From positions 1-34,754 of the forward strand of contig PWIL01000034.1 in the NCBI GenBank assembly GCA_003560455.1: a stretch of DNA of 34,754 bases, given 5' to 3'. The position numbers and the translations under genes are program-made. The notes under the pieces are model-generated. The model was given only the letters and a program-made list of their open reading frames with translations. It did not search any database and was not told the DNA's origin. The stretch comes from Mollicutes bacterium (GTDB taxonomy: Bacteria; Bacillota_I; Bacilli_A; RF39; UBA660). Shown here in pieces: positions 22,977 to 31,604 of the stretch. Each line of letters starts with the position of its first letter. The stretch's first letter is position 1.

Positions 22977-24866
22977 ATGAAAAAATTAAAATATTTAATC
23001 TTTTTATTGCTTTTTATTTTTATCCCAACTTTAAAAGCTGATGTTATCAGTGATTATTATATGGATATTCAAGTTTTAGATGATGGAAATTTAAAAGTTC
23101 GTGAAATATTTATGCTTGAAGGTGAATATGAAAATGGCTATCAACGAGAAATTGTTTTTAATAATTTAAATTCACCAGCTTTTAATAATGATGTTGAATC
23201 GTTTAAACAAAGTGATATCTATAATATGTCTGGTGTGGAAGTTTTAGAAGTTCGTTTTTTAAAAAGAGATGGACAGTTATCTTTTGCTGATTTAGATCGG
23301 GATGGTGTAACGGCAGAATTAGATCAAAATGCTTATCGTGGTGAATTTGGCAAGTATAAAGTTGCTCGTCATGTGGATAGGAATAAACAAGAAAAACAAA
23401 TCACAATGTATAATCCCGGTTTAAGAAATCATCCGATTTTTTATGTTGAATATATTTTAAAAGATGCAGTTGTGCTTCATCAAGATGTTGCTGAAGTATA
23501 TTTAAATATTTTTACTGAACAAATGCGTGAAGCAGTTCGCAATATGGAAATAAGAGTTAATATTCCAGGCAATCAAGATGAAGTTCGACTTTGGGGTCAC
23601 GGACCTTTGCATGGGAGCAGTGAAATTGTTGATCAAGAAAATTTATTGTTTGAGATAAAAAATTTAAACGCCAGGACGCCATTAACAATTCGTTTTGTTT
23701 TTGATAAAGATGTAATTGCAAGTGCTGAAAAAACTACTGAAGTTGAAGCTCTGCCTTTAATTTTAGAAGTTGAGGAAATGCGAGCAGATGCTGCTAATCG
23801 GCAACGTCAACTTTTTCAGGCTTTAAACTTTGTTTTTTATATTGTTGTGGTTATTTGGTTGTATTTTGTGGTTCAAGCAGTCCGCAAAGCCTTTGAAGTT
23901 ACTAAACCATATCAAACAACTTTTCGGACAAGATATTTTCGGGATTTTCCCAATGATTATCCGCCAACAGTTGTTAGTTTTTTATTAAATGAGAAAATAG
24001 AACGAAGAGATATTTCAGCGACTATTTTAGATTTAATCCAAAGAAAAGTAATCGCTTATCGAACTGATAACAAAAAAAATTATATTTTCACCCGTAATAC
24101 CGGTCAGTTTGAATTAACCGAAAGTGAAGAATATTTACTAACATTTTTATTCAATGATATTGGAAAAGCAGGGTCGGCATCAGGGGTTAATAGCAGTGAA
24201 TTTACAATTCGTGATGTCAATTCTTATGCTAGAAAAAATAGTCAAACCTTTATCAATAAATATGATCGTTGGTGGACGCTTGCTACTTCGGAAGCTCGTC
24301 AATATGATTTTTTCTATGATACTTTTCCGGAAGAAAAAAAAGCCATGTGGATTTCGGCAATTGGATTTATCTTATTTTTTATCGCCATATATATTGAACA
24401 ATTTTTATTAATGGCGGTCGTGTTTATTATTCCGTTTGTTGTCAATATTTATTTTGGAATGCGGAAAAAAAGAAAAAAACATGCTAATGAAAGTTATGTT
24501 CGTTGGATGGGTCTAAAAAACTTTCTTGACGATTTTGGTAATTTTAAAGAACGGGAACTGCCCAAAATTGAATTATGGGAAAAATATTTAGTTTACGCAG
24601 TGGTCTTTGGTAATGCGCAAAAATTATCCAAACAAATGAAAATTAAATTTAAAGAGGTTCCAGATAATCAACATTTTAATCATCATTTACTTTATATTGG
24701 TACTTTTTCAGCTTTAAATAGCTCATTATCGACAGGCTTTACTAGAAGTTTTAATACGGCAAGATCAACGATTGCTTCTCAATCATCGTCTGGTGGTGGC
24801 TTTGGTGGCGGCTTTTCTGGTGGCGGTGGCTTCGGCGGCGGTGGCGGCGGCGGCGGTCGCTTTTAA
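22977..24866 (+). CDS. DUF2207 membrane protein with Gly-rich tail
   Basis: The 629-aa protein has a signal peptide (FLLLFIFIPTLKA, cleavage about 21/22) and an extracytoplasmic DUF2207 domain starting DVISDYYMDIQVLDDGNLKVREIF. One membrane helix is at about 282-300, two helices are near 460-500, and a cytoplasmic part lies between. The C-terminus is a long Gly/Ser/Phe tail (GGGFGGGFSGGGG), typical of this family; its DNA is a GC-rich GGTGGC repeat (about 24793-24860), striking in this genome. Function is unknown; pairing with LemA is common. GGAGGA precedes ATG 22977. Confidence 0.93.
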   Translation: MKKLKYLIFLLLFIFIPTLKADVISDYYMDIQVLDDGNLKVREIFMLEGEYENGYQREIVFNNLNSPAFNNDVESFKQSDIYNMSGVEVLEVRFLKRDGQLSFADLDRDGVTAELDQNAYRGEFGKYKVARHVDRNKQEKQITMYNPGLRNHPIFYVEYILKDAVVLHQDVAEVYLNIFTEQMREAVRNMEIRVNIPGNQDEVRLWGHGPLHGSSEIVDQENLLFEIKNLNARTPLTIRFVFDKDVIASAEKTTEVEALPLILEVEEMRADAANRQRQLFQALNFVFYIVVVIWLYFVVQAVRKAFEVTKPYQTTFRTRYFRDFPNDYPPTVVSFLLNEKIERRDISATILDLIQRKVIAYRTDNKKNYIFTRNTGQFELTESEEYLLTFLFNDIGKAGSASGVNSSEFTIRDVNSYARKNSQTFINKYDRWWTLATSEARQYDFFYDTFPEEKKAMWISAIGFILFFIAIYIEQFLLMAVVFIIPFVVNIYFGMRKKRKKHANESYVRWMGLKNFLDDFGNFKERELPKIELWEKYLVYAVVFGNAQKLSKQMKIKFKEVPDNQHFNHHLLYIGTFSALNSSLSTGFTRSFNTARSTIASQSSSGGGFGGGFSGGGGFGGGGGGGGRF

Positions 24867-24869
24867 GCA

Positions 24870-24913
24870 AACAATCATAAATATATTTTTGCAACATGAT
24901 AGTTGTTGTTTTT
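24870..24913 (+). terminator. Probable terminator after DUF2207
   Basis: AACAATCAT can pair with ATGA...TTGTT with a 3-nt bulge, followed by TTTTT. A shorter CAAC/GTTG hairpin is an alternative. The trmB -35 lies in the 3' arm. Confidence 0.4.
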
Positions 24914-24931
24914 AGTAAAAGAAATTATAAT
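24903..24931 (+). promoter_or_regulatory. trmB promoter
   Basis: TTGTTG (24903-24908), a 17-bp spacer and perfect TATAAT (24926-24931). Confidence 0.6.
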
Positions 24932-24948
24932 TAAAGAGAGGTTTATCA

Positions 24949-25575
24949 ATGCGAGTTCGAAAAGTTCCTGATGCGGAAATAAAAATTTTTAATCATCCCT
25001 TAGTTATTAAAGATAGTCAACAATATCGAGAGGCACATTATAAATTATTTCAAAATCAAAATCCAATTCATTTGGAAATTGGTATGGGCAAGGGGGGGTT
25101 TATTCTTCAAAAAGCGATCGAAAATCCCCATCTTAATTTTATTGGTTTAGAAAAAGATGCAAGTATTTTATATCGAGCATTAGCAAAAATATCACCCGAA
25201 ATTAAAAATGTCCGTTTTATTTTGGCTGATGCAAATAAAATAACTGAAATATTTGATGATGAAATTTCTGTTTTATATTTAAATTTTTCCGATCCCTGGC
25301 CAAAAAACAGACATCACCAAAGAAGATTAACAAATTTAACTTTTTTGAAAAAATATCAGTTAATTTTAAAAAAGAAAGCAGTCATTATTTTTAAAACTGA
25401 TAATAAAAGTTTTTTTGATTATTCATTAGAACAATTTACAATAGGTGGTTTTAAAGTAATCGAAAAGAGCTTAAATTTGCATCAAAAGCAGATAACCCAA
25501 ATTATGACTGAATATGAAAAAAAATTTCATCAAAAAAAATTACCAATTTATTATTTAAAATTAAGCGTCAACTAA
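24949..25575 (+). CDS. trmB: tRNA (guanine-N7)-methyltransferase TrmB
   Basis: TrmB makes m7G46 in the variable loop of tRNAs, using SAM. The 208-aa length is normal. The Rossmann SAM loop is HLEIGMGKGGFI, the acidic end of the next strand is GLEKD, and the family hallmark is NFSDPWPKNRHHQRRL. A C-terminal conserved stretch, TEYEKKF, is also present. GAGAGG precedes ATG 24949. It appears to be transcribed alone from its own promoter. Confidence 0.96.
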   Translation: MRVRKVPDAEIKIFNHPLVIKDSQQYREAHYKLFQNQNPIHLEIGMGKGGFILQKAIENPHLNFIGLEKDASILYRALAKISPEIKNVRFILADANKITEIFDDEISVLYLNFSDPWPKNRHHQRRLTNLTFLKKYQLILKKKAVIIFKTDNKSFFDYSLEQFTIGGFKVIEKSLNLHQKQITQIMTEYEKKFHQKKLPIYYLKLSVN

Positions 25576-25616
25576 ATGTAAAGAGATTTTAATGGCTAGT
25601 ATTTTTTATAATTTAT

Positions 25617-25625
25617 TGTTATAAT
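25617..25625 (+). promoter_or_regulatory. Extended -10 promoter of the lipoprotein operon
   Basis: TGTTATAAT, with a second TATAAT at 25607-25612. The start codon is 16 bases further on. Confidence 0.6.
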
Positions 25626-25641
25626 AAAAAGGAGTGATAGT

Positions 25642-26235
25642 ATGCGGAAATTATTAGTAGTCTTATTTATATTTTTATTAGTTGGTTGTACGGCAGTCCG
25701 CATGGATGTAAAAAGCGTTGATAATATTATTAATGTCGTTTTATCAAAAGAAAATGATTTGTATAATCGAATTGGTAAGGGCTATAAATATTATATTCCG
25801 CGCGGTGTTACTTATATTGATACTTTTGATTTAAATGAAAAACTATATTCGCAAGGTTATAATTATTTTATTTATATTGATGCCGTAGCATATTATCATC
25901 AAACTGAGTTTGATTATCAAGAAAATCCTGAAGCATATTATTCTAGGGCGATTGATATCAATGGGAAACAAGGTTATTTAGAAATAAATGAAATAGATGG
26001 TTTATACTTTATTGAATATTTATATAATTATGCTAAAATTGAAGCAATGGTTTATTATGAAGATATTAATTTGACAGTTTTGAATATATCTTATATTTTA
26101 TCAACTGTTAAATTTAATAATAATGTAATTAGATTATTATTAGAAGATGATTATTTTGCAACAATTGAAGAAACATATGATGTTTTTGCACCAAAAGGAG
26201 AATCAGGAAATTTCTTAAAAGTTGAATATGAATAG
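25642..26235 (+). CDS. Uncharacterised lipoprotein
   Basis: The 197-aa protein has a lipoprotein signal with lipobox LVGC (Cys16), so it should be lipid-anchored outside the membrane. The mature part is rich in Tyr, Ile and Asp (YNRIGKGYKYYIPRGVTYIDTFD, FIYIDAVAYYH) and looks like a compact alpha/beta domain. I do not recognise the family. Ribosome site AGGAG precedes ATG 25642. The next gene starts 11 nt after its stop, so it leads an operon with the acidic protein and the YtxG/YtxH-like genes, suggesting an envelope-related role. Confidence 0.8.
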   Translation: MRKLLVVLFIFLLVGCTAVRMDVKSVDNIINVVLSKENDLYNRIGKGYKYYIPRGVTYIDTFDLNEKLYSQGYNYFIYIDAVAYYHQTEFDYQENPEAYYSRAIDINGKQGYLEINEIDGLYFIEYLYNYAKIEAMVYYEDINLTVLNISYILSTVKFNNNVIRLLLEDDYFATIEETYDVFAPKGESGNFLKVEYE

Positions 26236-26246
26236 TGAGGTGTTTC

Positions 26247-27128
26247 ATGGGAGTGTTGGACAAAGTAAAACAATGGTTTGAAGACGAAGAAGAAGAAATT
26301 GAAGAAGAAATAGTCAGTTCAAAATCAAAAGTCGAAATAGCCGCCCCGCCAAAAGAAACTGAAGAAACAGATGAAATTGCTGACACAAAGGCGTTGCAAG
26401 AAGTAAAAAAACCAGCGTCTGTTATTTTTGATGAAAAGGATTTTGCAGAAATAAATAATACTGATGCGGTTAAAGAAGCTAAAAAAAGTTATGCAAGCCG
26501 CAGTAAAAAAGAAAAAGAAAAGGGCTTTCGGCCAACACCAATTATTTCGCCTGTATATGGCATTTTAGATAAAAACTATGCTAAAGATGATGTTACACCA
26601 AAGAAAAAAGCAGTTAAAAGAGATCAAAGCCAACCAGAAGATACAGGTAGTATAGATATTGATTGGATTCGCCGTAAAGCATATGGTAATCTTGATGAAG
26701 ATTTAGAAAAAGAATTATCCAAAGATCGACATGTCTTAGTTGATGAAAAATTTGTGGAAGAAAAAGAATTATTTGCTGATTTAAAAAATAAAGATCAAGA
26801 TTTGCTTGAAAATTTAAAAAGTGAGCAAGAATCGGCACCAATTCAAAGCGAATCAAATGTAGAAGAAACTAATAGTAATTTTGAAAATTTTACAAATGAT
26901 GATAAAATAAATAGTTCAGAAACAGATGAAGCAAAAGAAAAGATGTTAGAAGATAGTTTCTTTTATGAAAAAAGACATCAAGAAGAACCACCGGTAGAAA
27001 CAAACGAAGAAGAGAAACAAGAAGAAGCCGCAGAGGAAAAAGTTGAAAAACGAAATAATCATCAAAAAAACAATGAAGATTTATTTAATTTGGTAGACAC
27101 AATGTATGAGAAAGGAGACGATGAATGA
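26247..27128 (+). CDS. Uncharacterised acidic protein with SPVYGILDKNY motif
   Basis: The 293-aa product starts GVLDKVKQWFEDEEEEIEEE and is acidic and mostly low-complexity, probably disordered. One island looks conserved: FRPTPIISPVYGILDKNYAKDD (residues 94-115), plus DIDWIRRKAYGNL near 140. A short linear motif that docks a partner would fit this layout. No signal peptide or membrane helix is seen. The start is ATG 26247 after GTGAGGTG; GTG 26235 overlaps that ribosome site. Its end overlaps the next start as ATGA, so it is coupled to the small membrane protein. No function is assigned. Confidence 0.75.
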   Translation: MGVLDKVKQWFEDEEEEIEEEIVSSKSKVEIAAPPKETEETDEIADTKALQEVKKPASVIFDEKDFAEINNTDAVKEAKKSYASRSKKEKEKGFRPTPIISPVYGILDKNYAKDDVTPKKKAVKRDQSQPEDTGSIDIDWIRRKAYGNLDEDLEKELSKDRHVLVDEKFVEEKELFADLKNKDQDLLENLKSEQESAPIQSESNVEETNSNFENFTNDDKINSSETDEAKEKMLEDSFFYEKRHQEEPPVETNEEEKQEEAAEEKVEKRNNHQKNNEDLFNLVDTMYEKGDDE

Positions 27129-27400
27129 TGGAATTGATGGAAATAATGCCCCTAGTTTTATACTTTTTAGGAGCAGTTGTTTTAACATTATTAGCAATCT
27201 TACTTTATCGGGTAATTAAAACAATGGAAATAGTTGATTTAATTGTTAGAGACACATATCAAAAAAGTCAAAAATTAAACGGATTATTTGATTTAACTGA
27301 AAAAGTAGAATTATTAAATGATCGCGTTATTAATGCTATTGTCAATGGCATTATGAAATTATTTAGCCGAAAAAAGGAAGGAGATGATATCGATGGCTAA
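27125..27400 (+). CDS. Small YtxG/DUF948-like membrane protein
   Basis: The 91-aa protein has an N-terminal membrane helix (about 8-29) and a helical cytoplasmic part (MEIVDLIVRDTYQKSQKLNGLFDLTEKVELLNDRV), the architecture of DUF948/YtxG proteins. The match is by layout and by its position directly before a YtxH-like gene, as in the Bacillus ytxGH operon. ATG 27125 overlaps the preceding TGA (ATGA) and lies 7 nt after AAAGGAG. Its end overlaps the next gene by 8 nt. Role unknown. Confidence 0.7.
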   Translation: MMELMEIMPLVLYFLGAVVLTLLAILLYRVIKTMEIVDLIVRDTYQKSQKLNGLFDLTEKVELLNDRVINAIVNGIMKLFSRKKEGDDIDG

Positions 27401-27800
27401 AAAAGGTTTAGGAAAATTATTAGCAGGACTGGCAATTGGTGTTGGTTTAGGTGTATTATTTGCTCCCAAAAAGGGCAGTGAGACTAGAAAAGAACTTAAA
27501 GAAAAGATTGATGAATTAGTACAACAAGCAAAAGAAACTGATCTTGATGAGGTTAAAGAAGCAATTGAAGCAAAAGCATTTGAAATTAAATTATTAGTCA
27601 ATGATTTAGACAAAGAAAAAACATTAAAAATTGCCAAAAGAAAAGCAAAACAAATTAATGACATGGGAGCTGAATTAGTAGACTATGCTAAAGAAAAAGG
27701 CACCCCTGTTTTGCAAAAAACTGCTGAAGATTTAAAAGCTAAAGCTTTAGAATCAGCGGAAGAAATTTTAGAAAATCTAAAAGAAAAAGACCAAAAATAA
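27393..27800 (+). CDS. YtxH-like protein
   Basis: The 135-aa protein opens with KKGLGKLLAGLAIGVGLGVLFAPKKGSETRKEL, the Gly-rich hydrophobic helix plus APKKGSETR signature of the YtxH family. Two long amphipathic Lys/Glu helices follow. The family is linked to general stress in Bacillus, without a known mechanism. ATG 27393 is 9 nt after AAGGAG; ATG 27384 directly abuts that site and is rejected. It closes the operon before a strong terminator. Confidence 0.85.
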   Translation: MAKKGLGKLLAGLAIGVGLGVLFAPKKGSETRKELKEKIDELVQQAKETDLDEVKEAIEAKAFEIKLLVNDLDKEKTLKIAKRKAKQINDMGAELVDYAKEKGTPVLQKTAEDLKAKALESAEEILENLKEKDQK

Positions 27801-27822
27801 CCAACTTTCGTTGGTTTTTTTG
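27799..27822 (+). terminator. Terminator after the YtxH-like gene
   Basis: AACCAAC (27799-27805), loop TTTC and GTTGGTT (27810-27816), then T residues. The stop codon overlaps the stem base. Confidence 0.9.
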
Positions 27823-27843
27823 TTTTACATTAATTTGAATTAA

Positions 27844-27852
27844 TGCTATAAT
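27844..27852 (+). promoter_or_regulatory. Extended -10 promoter of the DUF4015 lipoprotein gene
   Basis: TGCTATAAT, with the start codon 15 bases downstream. Confidence 0.6.
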
Positions 27853-27867
27853 TTAATTGGTGATAGG

Positions 27868-29505
27868 ATGATTAAAAAAAGTCTTTTTTTGCTTTATTTT
27901 ATTTTTTTATTAGGTTGTAGTCTTTTTAATCAAGAAGCAAAAACTTTTTTTTTAGCGGCTGAAACTAATAATGTTGAAGTACTCAATAAAAATGAAAATA
28001 TTGCTTCGATACCAAGAGGTAGTGAGGTAACTTTTTATGGTCAAAGAAAAATTATTAATGATCAAGAATATTTATTAATTAAATTTTATGATGAAGAATA
28101 CTATGTATTAGAAGAACAATTAGTTTTAAAAAAAGAAAACACGGTGTTAGAAACAAAATTATTTGTTCGAACCTCAACAACCGTTTATCTTGATCCAGTT
28201 AGTTCAAAAATATTGGGTCTAGTAAAAAAAGGTGAATCGTTAGTAATAAATGGTTTTGACCGATTAGATGCCGATGGTTCAGTCAATATGTATCAAATAA
28301 GTTATCAAGATGAAATTGGTTATGTATATAGTAAATATTTAGTTGCTGATGAAGAAACAGCTCTAAGTCATTATGATGAAGAAGGGTTATATCAAATCCA
28401 TTTAGCGAGAACTAATCGCCTTGGTGGCGGTGGTGGTGGCGATTTAGATTATTTTCCCCGTGAAAAACCACAATTTCCCGATAACATCATGCCCAATGAA
28501 GTAAGAGCACTTTATTTAACAATTAATTCAGTCCGAGTGATTGATCGATATATTGATTTTGCAAAAGAAAACAATATTAATGGTTTAGTAATTGATATCA
28601 AAGATAACACCATGCCCGGTTATAAATCACCAGTTATGGAAGAATATTCACCAACTAATTATGAACGAGCGCCAACTAGTTTTGAAAATTATCAAACAGC
28701 AATTCAAAAAGCACTTGATGCTGATTTATACTTAATTGGAAGAATTACAATTTTCAAAGATTCTTTTTATGTTCGTGATCATCCGGAAAGTGCAATTTTA
28801 AATAAAGAAACAAAAGAACCATTATTACATAATAATTCCCACTGGCCCAGTCCCTTTCGGCGTGATGTTTGGGAATTTAATGTTAAACTAGCAAAAGAAG
28901 CAGTCCTAGAAATGGGCTTTCATGAAATTCAATTTGATTATGTTCGTTTTCCTGATCGAATTAACCGTTTAGAAGAAGAAGGCAAGATTGATTTGCGAAA
29001 TCAATATGATGAAGAAAAGGCAGCTGCTATTCAAACTTTTTTAATGTATGCAACTGATGAAATTCACCAAGTTGGGGCATATGTATCAGCTGATGTTTTT
29101 GGTGAATCAGCCCACACTTATGTAACGGCTTATGGTCAATACTGGCCAGCCATTTCTAATGTTGTTGATGTTATAAGTGCGATGCCATATCCTGATCATT
29201 TTTCGGCTTATGAATATGGATTTGAAGAAATAGTTTGGACAGTTCCTTATGAATTATTAACTACTTGGGGTGAGTTTGCAGAAAAAAGACAAACTGAAAT
29301 TCCAACCCCAGCAATTTCCAGAACCTGGATTCAAACCTATAATGCCATTAGAAGACCGTTTGTTGAATATGATGCTGAAAAAATAGCCGATCAAATTCGC
29401 GCTTTATATAAAACTGGTCATACCGGTGGTTTCATGACTTGGAATGCAGCCGCGAATTTAAAAAAATATGAAGAAGTTAAAGAAGCATTTCGAAAGGAGT
29501 ATTAA
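27868..29505 (+). CDS. Lipoprotein with SH3-like domains and DUF4015 glycoside-hydrolase-like domain
   Basis: The 545-aa protein has a lipobox LLGC (Cys17). Two SH3-like segments follow (about 30-85 and 95-165, the second ending GYVYSKYLV), a common cell-wall-binding arrangement. After a Gly6 linker (near 190) comes a TIM-barrel DUF4015/PF13200 domain: NEVRALYLTINSV, NGLVIDIKD, LIGRITIFKD, EIQFDYVRFP and FMTWNAAANL. The family is a putative glycosyl hydrolase whose substrate is not established. It is likely surface-attached and acting on wall or exopolysaccharide. ATG 27868 follows GGTGAT. The yutD-like gene starts just after its stop. Confidence 0.9.
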   Translation: MIKKSLFLLYFIFLLGCSLFNQEAKTFFLAAETNNVEVLNKNENIASIPRGSEVTFYGQRKIINDQEYLLIKFYDEEYYVLEEQLVLKKENTVLETKLFVRTSTTVYLDPVSSKILGLVKKGESLVINGFDRLDADGSVNMYQISYQDEIGYVYSKYLVADEETALSHYDEEGLYQIHLARTNRLGGGGGGDLDYFPREKPQFPDNIMPNEVRALYLTINSVRVIDRYIDFAKENNINGLVIDIKDNTMPGYKSPVMEEYSPTNYERAPTSFENYQTAIQKALDADLYLIGRITIFKDSFYVRDHPESAILNKETKEPLLHNNSHWPSPFRRDVWEFNVKLAKEAVLEMGFHEIQFDYVRFPDRINRLEEEGKIDLRNQYDEEKAAAIQTFLMYATDEIHQVGAYVSADVFGESAHTYVTAYGQYWPAISNVVDVISAMPYPDHFSAYEYGFEEIVWTVPYELLTTWGEFAEKRQTEIPTPAISRTWIQTYNAIRRPFVEYDAEKIADQIRALYKTGHTGGFMTWNAAANLKKYEEVKEAFRKEY

Positions 29506-29506
29506 A

Positions 29507-29776
29507 ATGATAATTAATAACCAAAAATATCGCGTATTAGAAAATTATAAAAATGCACTAGATGAAGAACAAGTTAAAGCTAAATTTACCGATTATTTTG
29601 AAAAATATGATTATGTAATTGGTGATTGGGCGTTTGGGTCTTTAAGATTAAAAGGTTTTTGTAAACCAAATAATAAAATCTTTAATAAAATTAACGATTT
29701 TAAAACTAAAGATGATTATTTAAAAGAACATTGTGTAGTTGACTGTAAATATTTTATTTTAGAAAAAGAAGTTTAA
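29507..29776 (+). CDS. YutD-like protein (DUF1027)
   Basis: The 89-aa cytoplasmic protein matches YutD: YRVLENYKNALDEEQVKAKF, KYDYVIGDWAFGSLRLKGF and DYLKEHCVVDCKYFILEK. Its function is not established. ATG 29507 is placed 8 nt after AAAGGAG and one base after the previous stop codon. An upstream in-frame ATG at 29468 lies within the preceding gene and is rejected. The prfB promoter follows closely. Confidence 0.88.
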   Translation: MIINNQKYRVLENYKNALDEEQVKAKFTDYFEKYDYVIGDWAFGSLRLKGFCKPNNKIFNKINDFKTKDDYLKEHCVVDCKYFILEKEV

Positions 29777-29792
29777 AAAAATTTAAATAAAA

Positions 29793-29801
29793 TGTTATAA
29801 T
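29793..29801 (+). promoter_or_regulatory. Extended -10 promoter of prfB-ftsE-ftsX
   Basis: TGTTATAAT, with the prfB ATG 17 bases downstream and ribosome site GGTGAT between. Confidence 0.6.
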
Positions 29802-29817
29802 GAAATAGGTGATAGTA

Positions 29818-30916
29818 ATGGAACTAAATGAAATCGAAAAAATATTAATTGATCATCAAGCAAGAGCTGATGAATTATGGAGGTTACTTTGAAGTAGCAA
29901 CCTTAAAAAAAGAAGTTGATGATTTAAACTTAAAAATGAATAGCGCAGATTTTTGGCAAGACCAAAAAGAAGCACAAAAAATTATCAATCAACGCAATCA
30001 AAAACAAACAATTATTACTGATATTGAAACATTACAAAAAGATATTAATTCTAACTTAGAATTGGTTAATTTATTAAAAGAAGAAGTAGATGAAGAAATT
30101 AAACAAAATGTTATCAATGATTTAGAAAGATTAACCAAAGAAATAGATAAATTAGAGATTAAATTGTTACTTAATCAAAAATATGATAAAAATGATGCTG
30201 TCTTTGAAATTCATTCCGGTGCCGGTGGTACTGAAGCTAATGATTGGGTTGCCATGTTATACCGGATGTATTTAAGATATTTTGAACATAATGATTATCA
30301 ATATGAGATATTAGGTGAAATCAAAGGCGATGAAGTTGGCTATAAAAGTGTCGTTATTTTAGTAAAAGGCTTATTTGCTTATGGCTATTTAAAATATGAA
30401 CATGGTGTTCATCGTTTGGTACGAATATCACCATTTGATTCAAATGCTAAAAGACATACATCTTTTGCTTCAGTTGATGTTGTTCCATATTTTAATGAAG
30501 AAATTGATTTAGAAATAAATGAAAAAGATTTAAAAATAGATGTTTATAAAAGTAGTGGTGCTGGTGGTCAATCGGTAAATACAACTGATAGTGCTGTACG
30601 AATAACTCACCTGCCATCAAAAATAGTCGTTACTTGTCAAAACGAAAGAAGTCAAATAAAAAATAAAGAACAAGCTTTAAAGATATTGAAAAATAAATTA
30701 TGGACGATTGAAGAAACCAAAAAAGAAGAATCATTAAAAGCGATTCGTGGCGATGTCATTGATATTAATTTTGGTTCACAAATCAGAAGTTATGTCATGC
30801 ATCCGTATTCAATGGTCAAAGATCATCGAACTAATACCGAAGTTACTAATGTTGAAAAAGTATTAGCTGGTGATATCAATCAATTTATCAATGATAATTT
30901 AAAAAGAAAGGACTGA
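29818..30916 (+). CDS. prfB: Peptide chain release factor 2, expressed by programmed +1 frameshift
   Basis: RF2 ends translation at UGA and UAA. Reading begins at ATG 29818 (MELNEIEKILI...), runs 24 codons to CTT and meets TGA (29890-29892). A +1 shift on CTT continues at GAA 29891 and gives 341 more residues, 365 aa in all, the same length as E. coli RF2. The stop-recognition motif SPF is at 204-206 and the catalytic GGQ at 249-251 (GAGGQSVNTTDSAVR). An apparent ORF from 29849 is only the second frame and not a real start. It lies 4 nt before ftsE. This placement next to ftsEX is known in Bacillus relatives. Confidence 0.97.
29879..29892 (+). promoter_or_regulatory. RF2 autoregulatory +1 frameshift site
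   Basis: GGAGG (29879-29883), three spacer bases and CTT-TGA (29887-29892) reproduce the classical prfB site: an internal Shine-Dalgarno at the same spacing as in E. coli, a slippery CUU and a UGA. Scarce RF2 favours the shift, so RF2 sets its own level. Confidence 0.95.
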
Positions 30917-30920
30917 TTTT

Positions 30921-31604
30921 ATGGCATTAATCAAAATGTCCAGAGTAAAAAAAATATATAAATCGGGAGTTACCGCTGTCCACGAATTAAATTTAGAAAT
31001 AAAAAAAGGTGAATTTGTTTTTGTGATTGGGTCAACTGGTTGTGGAAAATCAACATTAATCAAAATGCTTTACCGTGAAGAAAAACCAACCGTTGGTTCA
31101 ATTGTCTTAGGCGGGATTGAAGTTTCTAAACTAAGAAACAATAAAGTTTTTAAAATTAGAAGAAAAATTGGCGTTGTTTTTCAAGACTTTCGCTTATTAG
31201 AAGGAGCGACTGTCTATGAAAATGTTGCTTTCGCCCTAGAAATATTTGGTTTGCCAAAAGCCGAAATTCATGAACGCGTAATTAAAGCCTTAGACTTAGT
31301 TGGTTTAAAAAATCGGGCGAAAAATTATCCCCATCAATTATCGGGTGGTGAACAACAAAGAACCGCCATTGCTAGAGCAATTATTAATGACCCAAAATTA
31401 TTAATTTGCGACGAGCACACCGGTAATTTAGACGAAGAAACAAGTCGTGAAATTATGGCTGTTTTAGAGGAAATTAATAAAATGGGAACAACTATTGTCA
31501 TGGTAACTCATGATCGCGATATTGTTAAAAGAATGAAAAAACGGGTTGTTTTAATGGATGCTGGTCGCGTCATTAAAGATTTTAAAGAAGGTGAATATCA
31601 ATGA
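30921..31604 (+). CDS. ftsE: Cell division ATP-binding protein FtsE
   Basis: FtsE is the ATPase of the FtsEX complex, which controls peptidoglycan hydrolases during division or elongation. The 227-aa ABC protein has Walker A GSTGCGKST (37-45), Q-loop VVFQDFRLL, signature LSGGEQQR, Walker B LLICDEHTGNLD and the H-loop VTHD. The Walker B tail reads DEHTGNLD instead of the near-universal DEPTGNLD. Start ATG 30921 is close behind AAAGGA. Its TGA overlaps the ftsX start (ATGA). Confidence 0.95.
   Translation: MALIKMSRVKKIYKSGVTAVHELNLEIKKGEFVFVIGSTGCGKSTLIKMLYREEKPTVGSIVLGGIEVSKLRNNKVFKIRRKIGVVFQDFRLLEGATVYENVAFALEIFGLPKAEIHERVIKALDLVGLKNRAKNYPHQLSGGEQQRTAIARAIINDPKLLICDEHTGNLDEETSREIMAVLEEINKMGTTIVMVTHDRDIVKRMKKRVVLMDAGRVIKDFKEGEYQ

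Noticed and set aside
25576..25616. Terminator after trmB
   Set aside because: Only a short ACTA/TAGT pairing with a long loop; too weak to call.
29849..29890. Independent start for RF2 at 29849
   Set aside because: No ribosome site; the zero-frame start at 29818 plus the frameshift gives the expected RF2 N-terminus and length.
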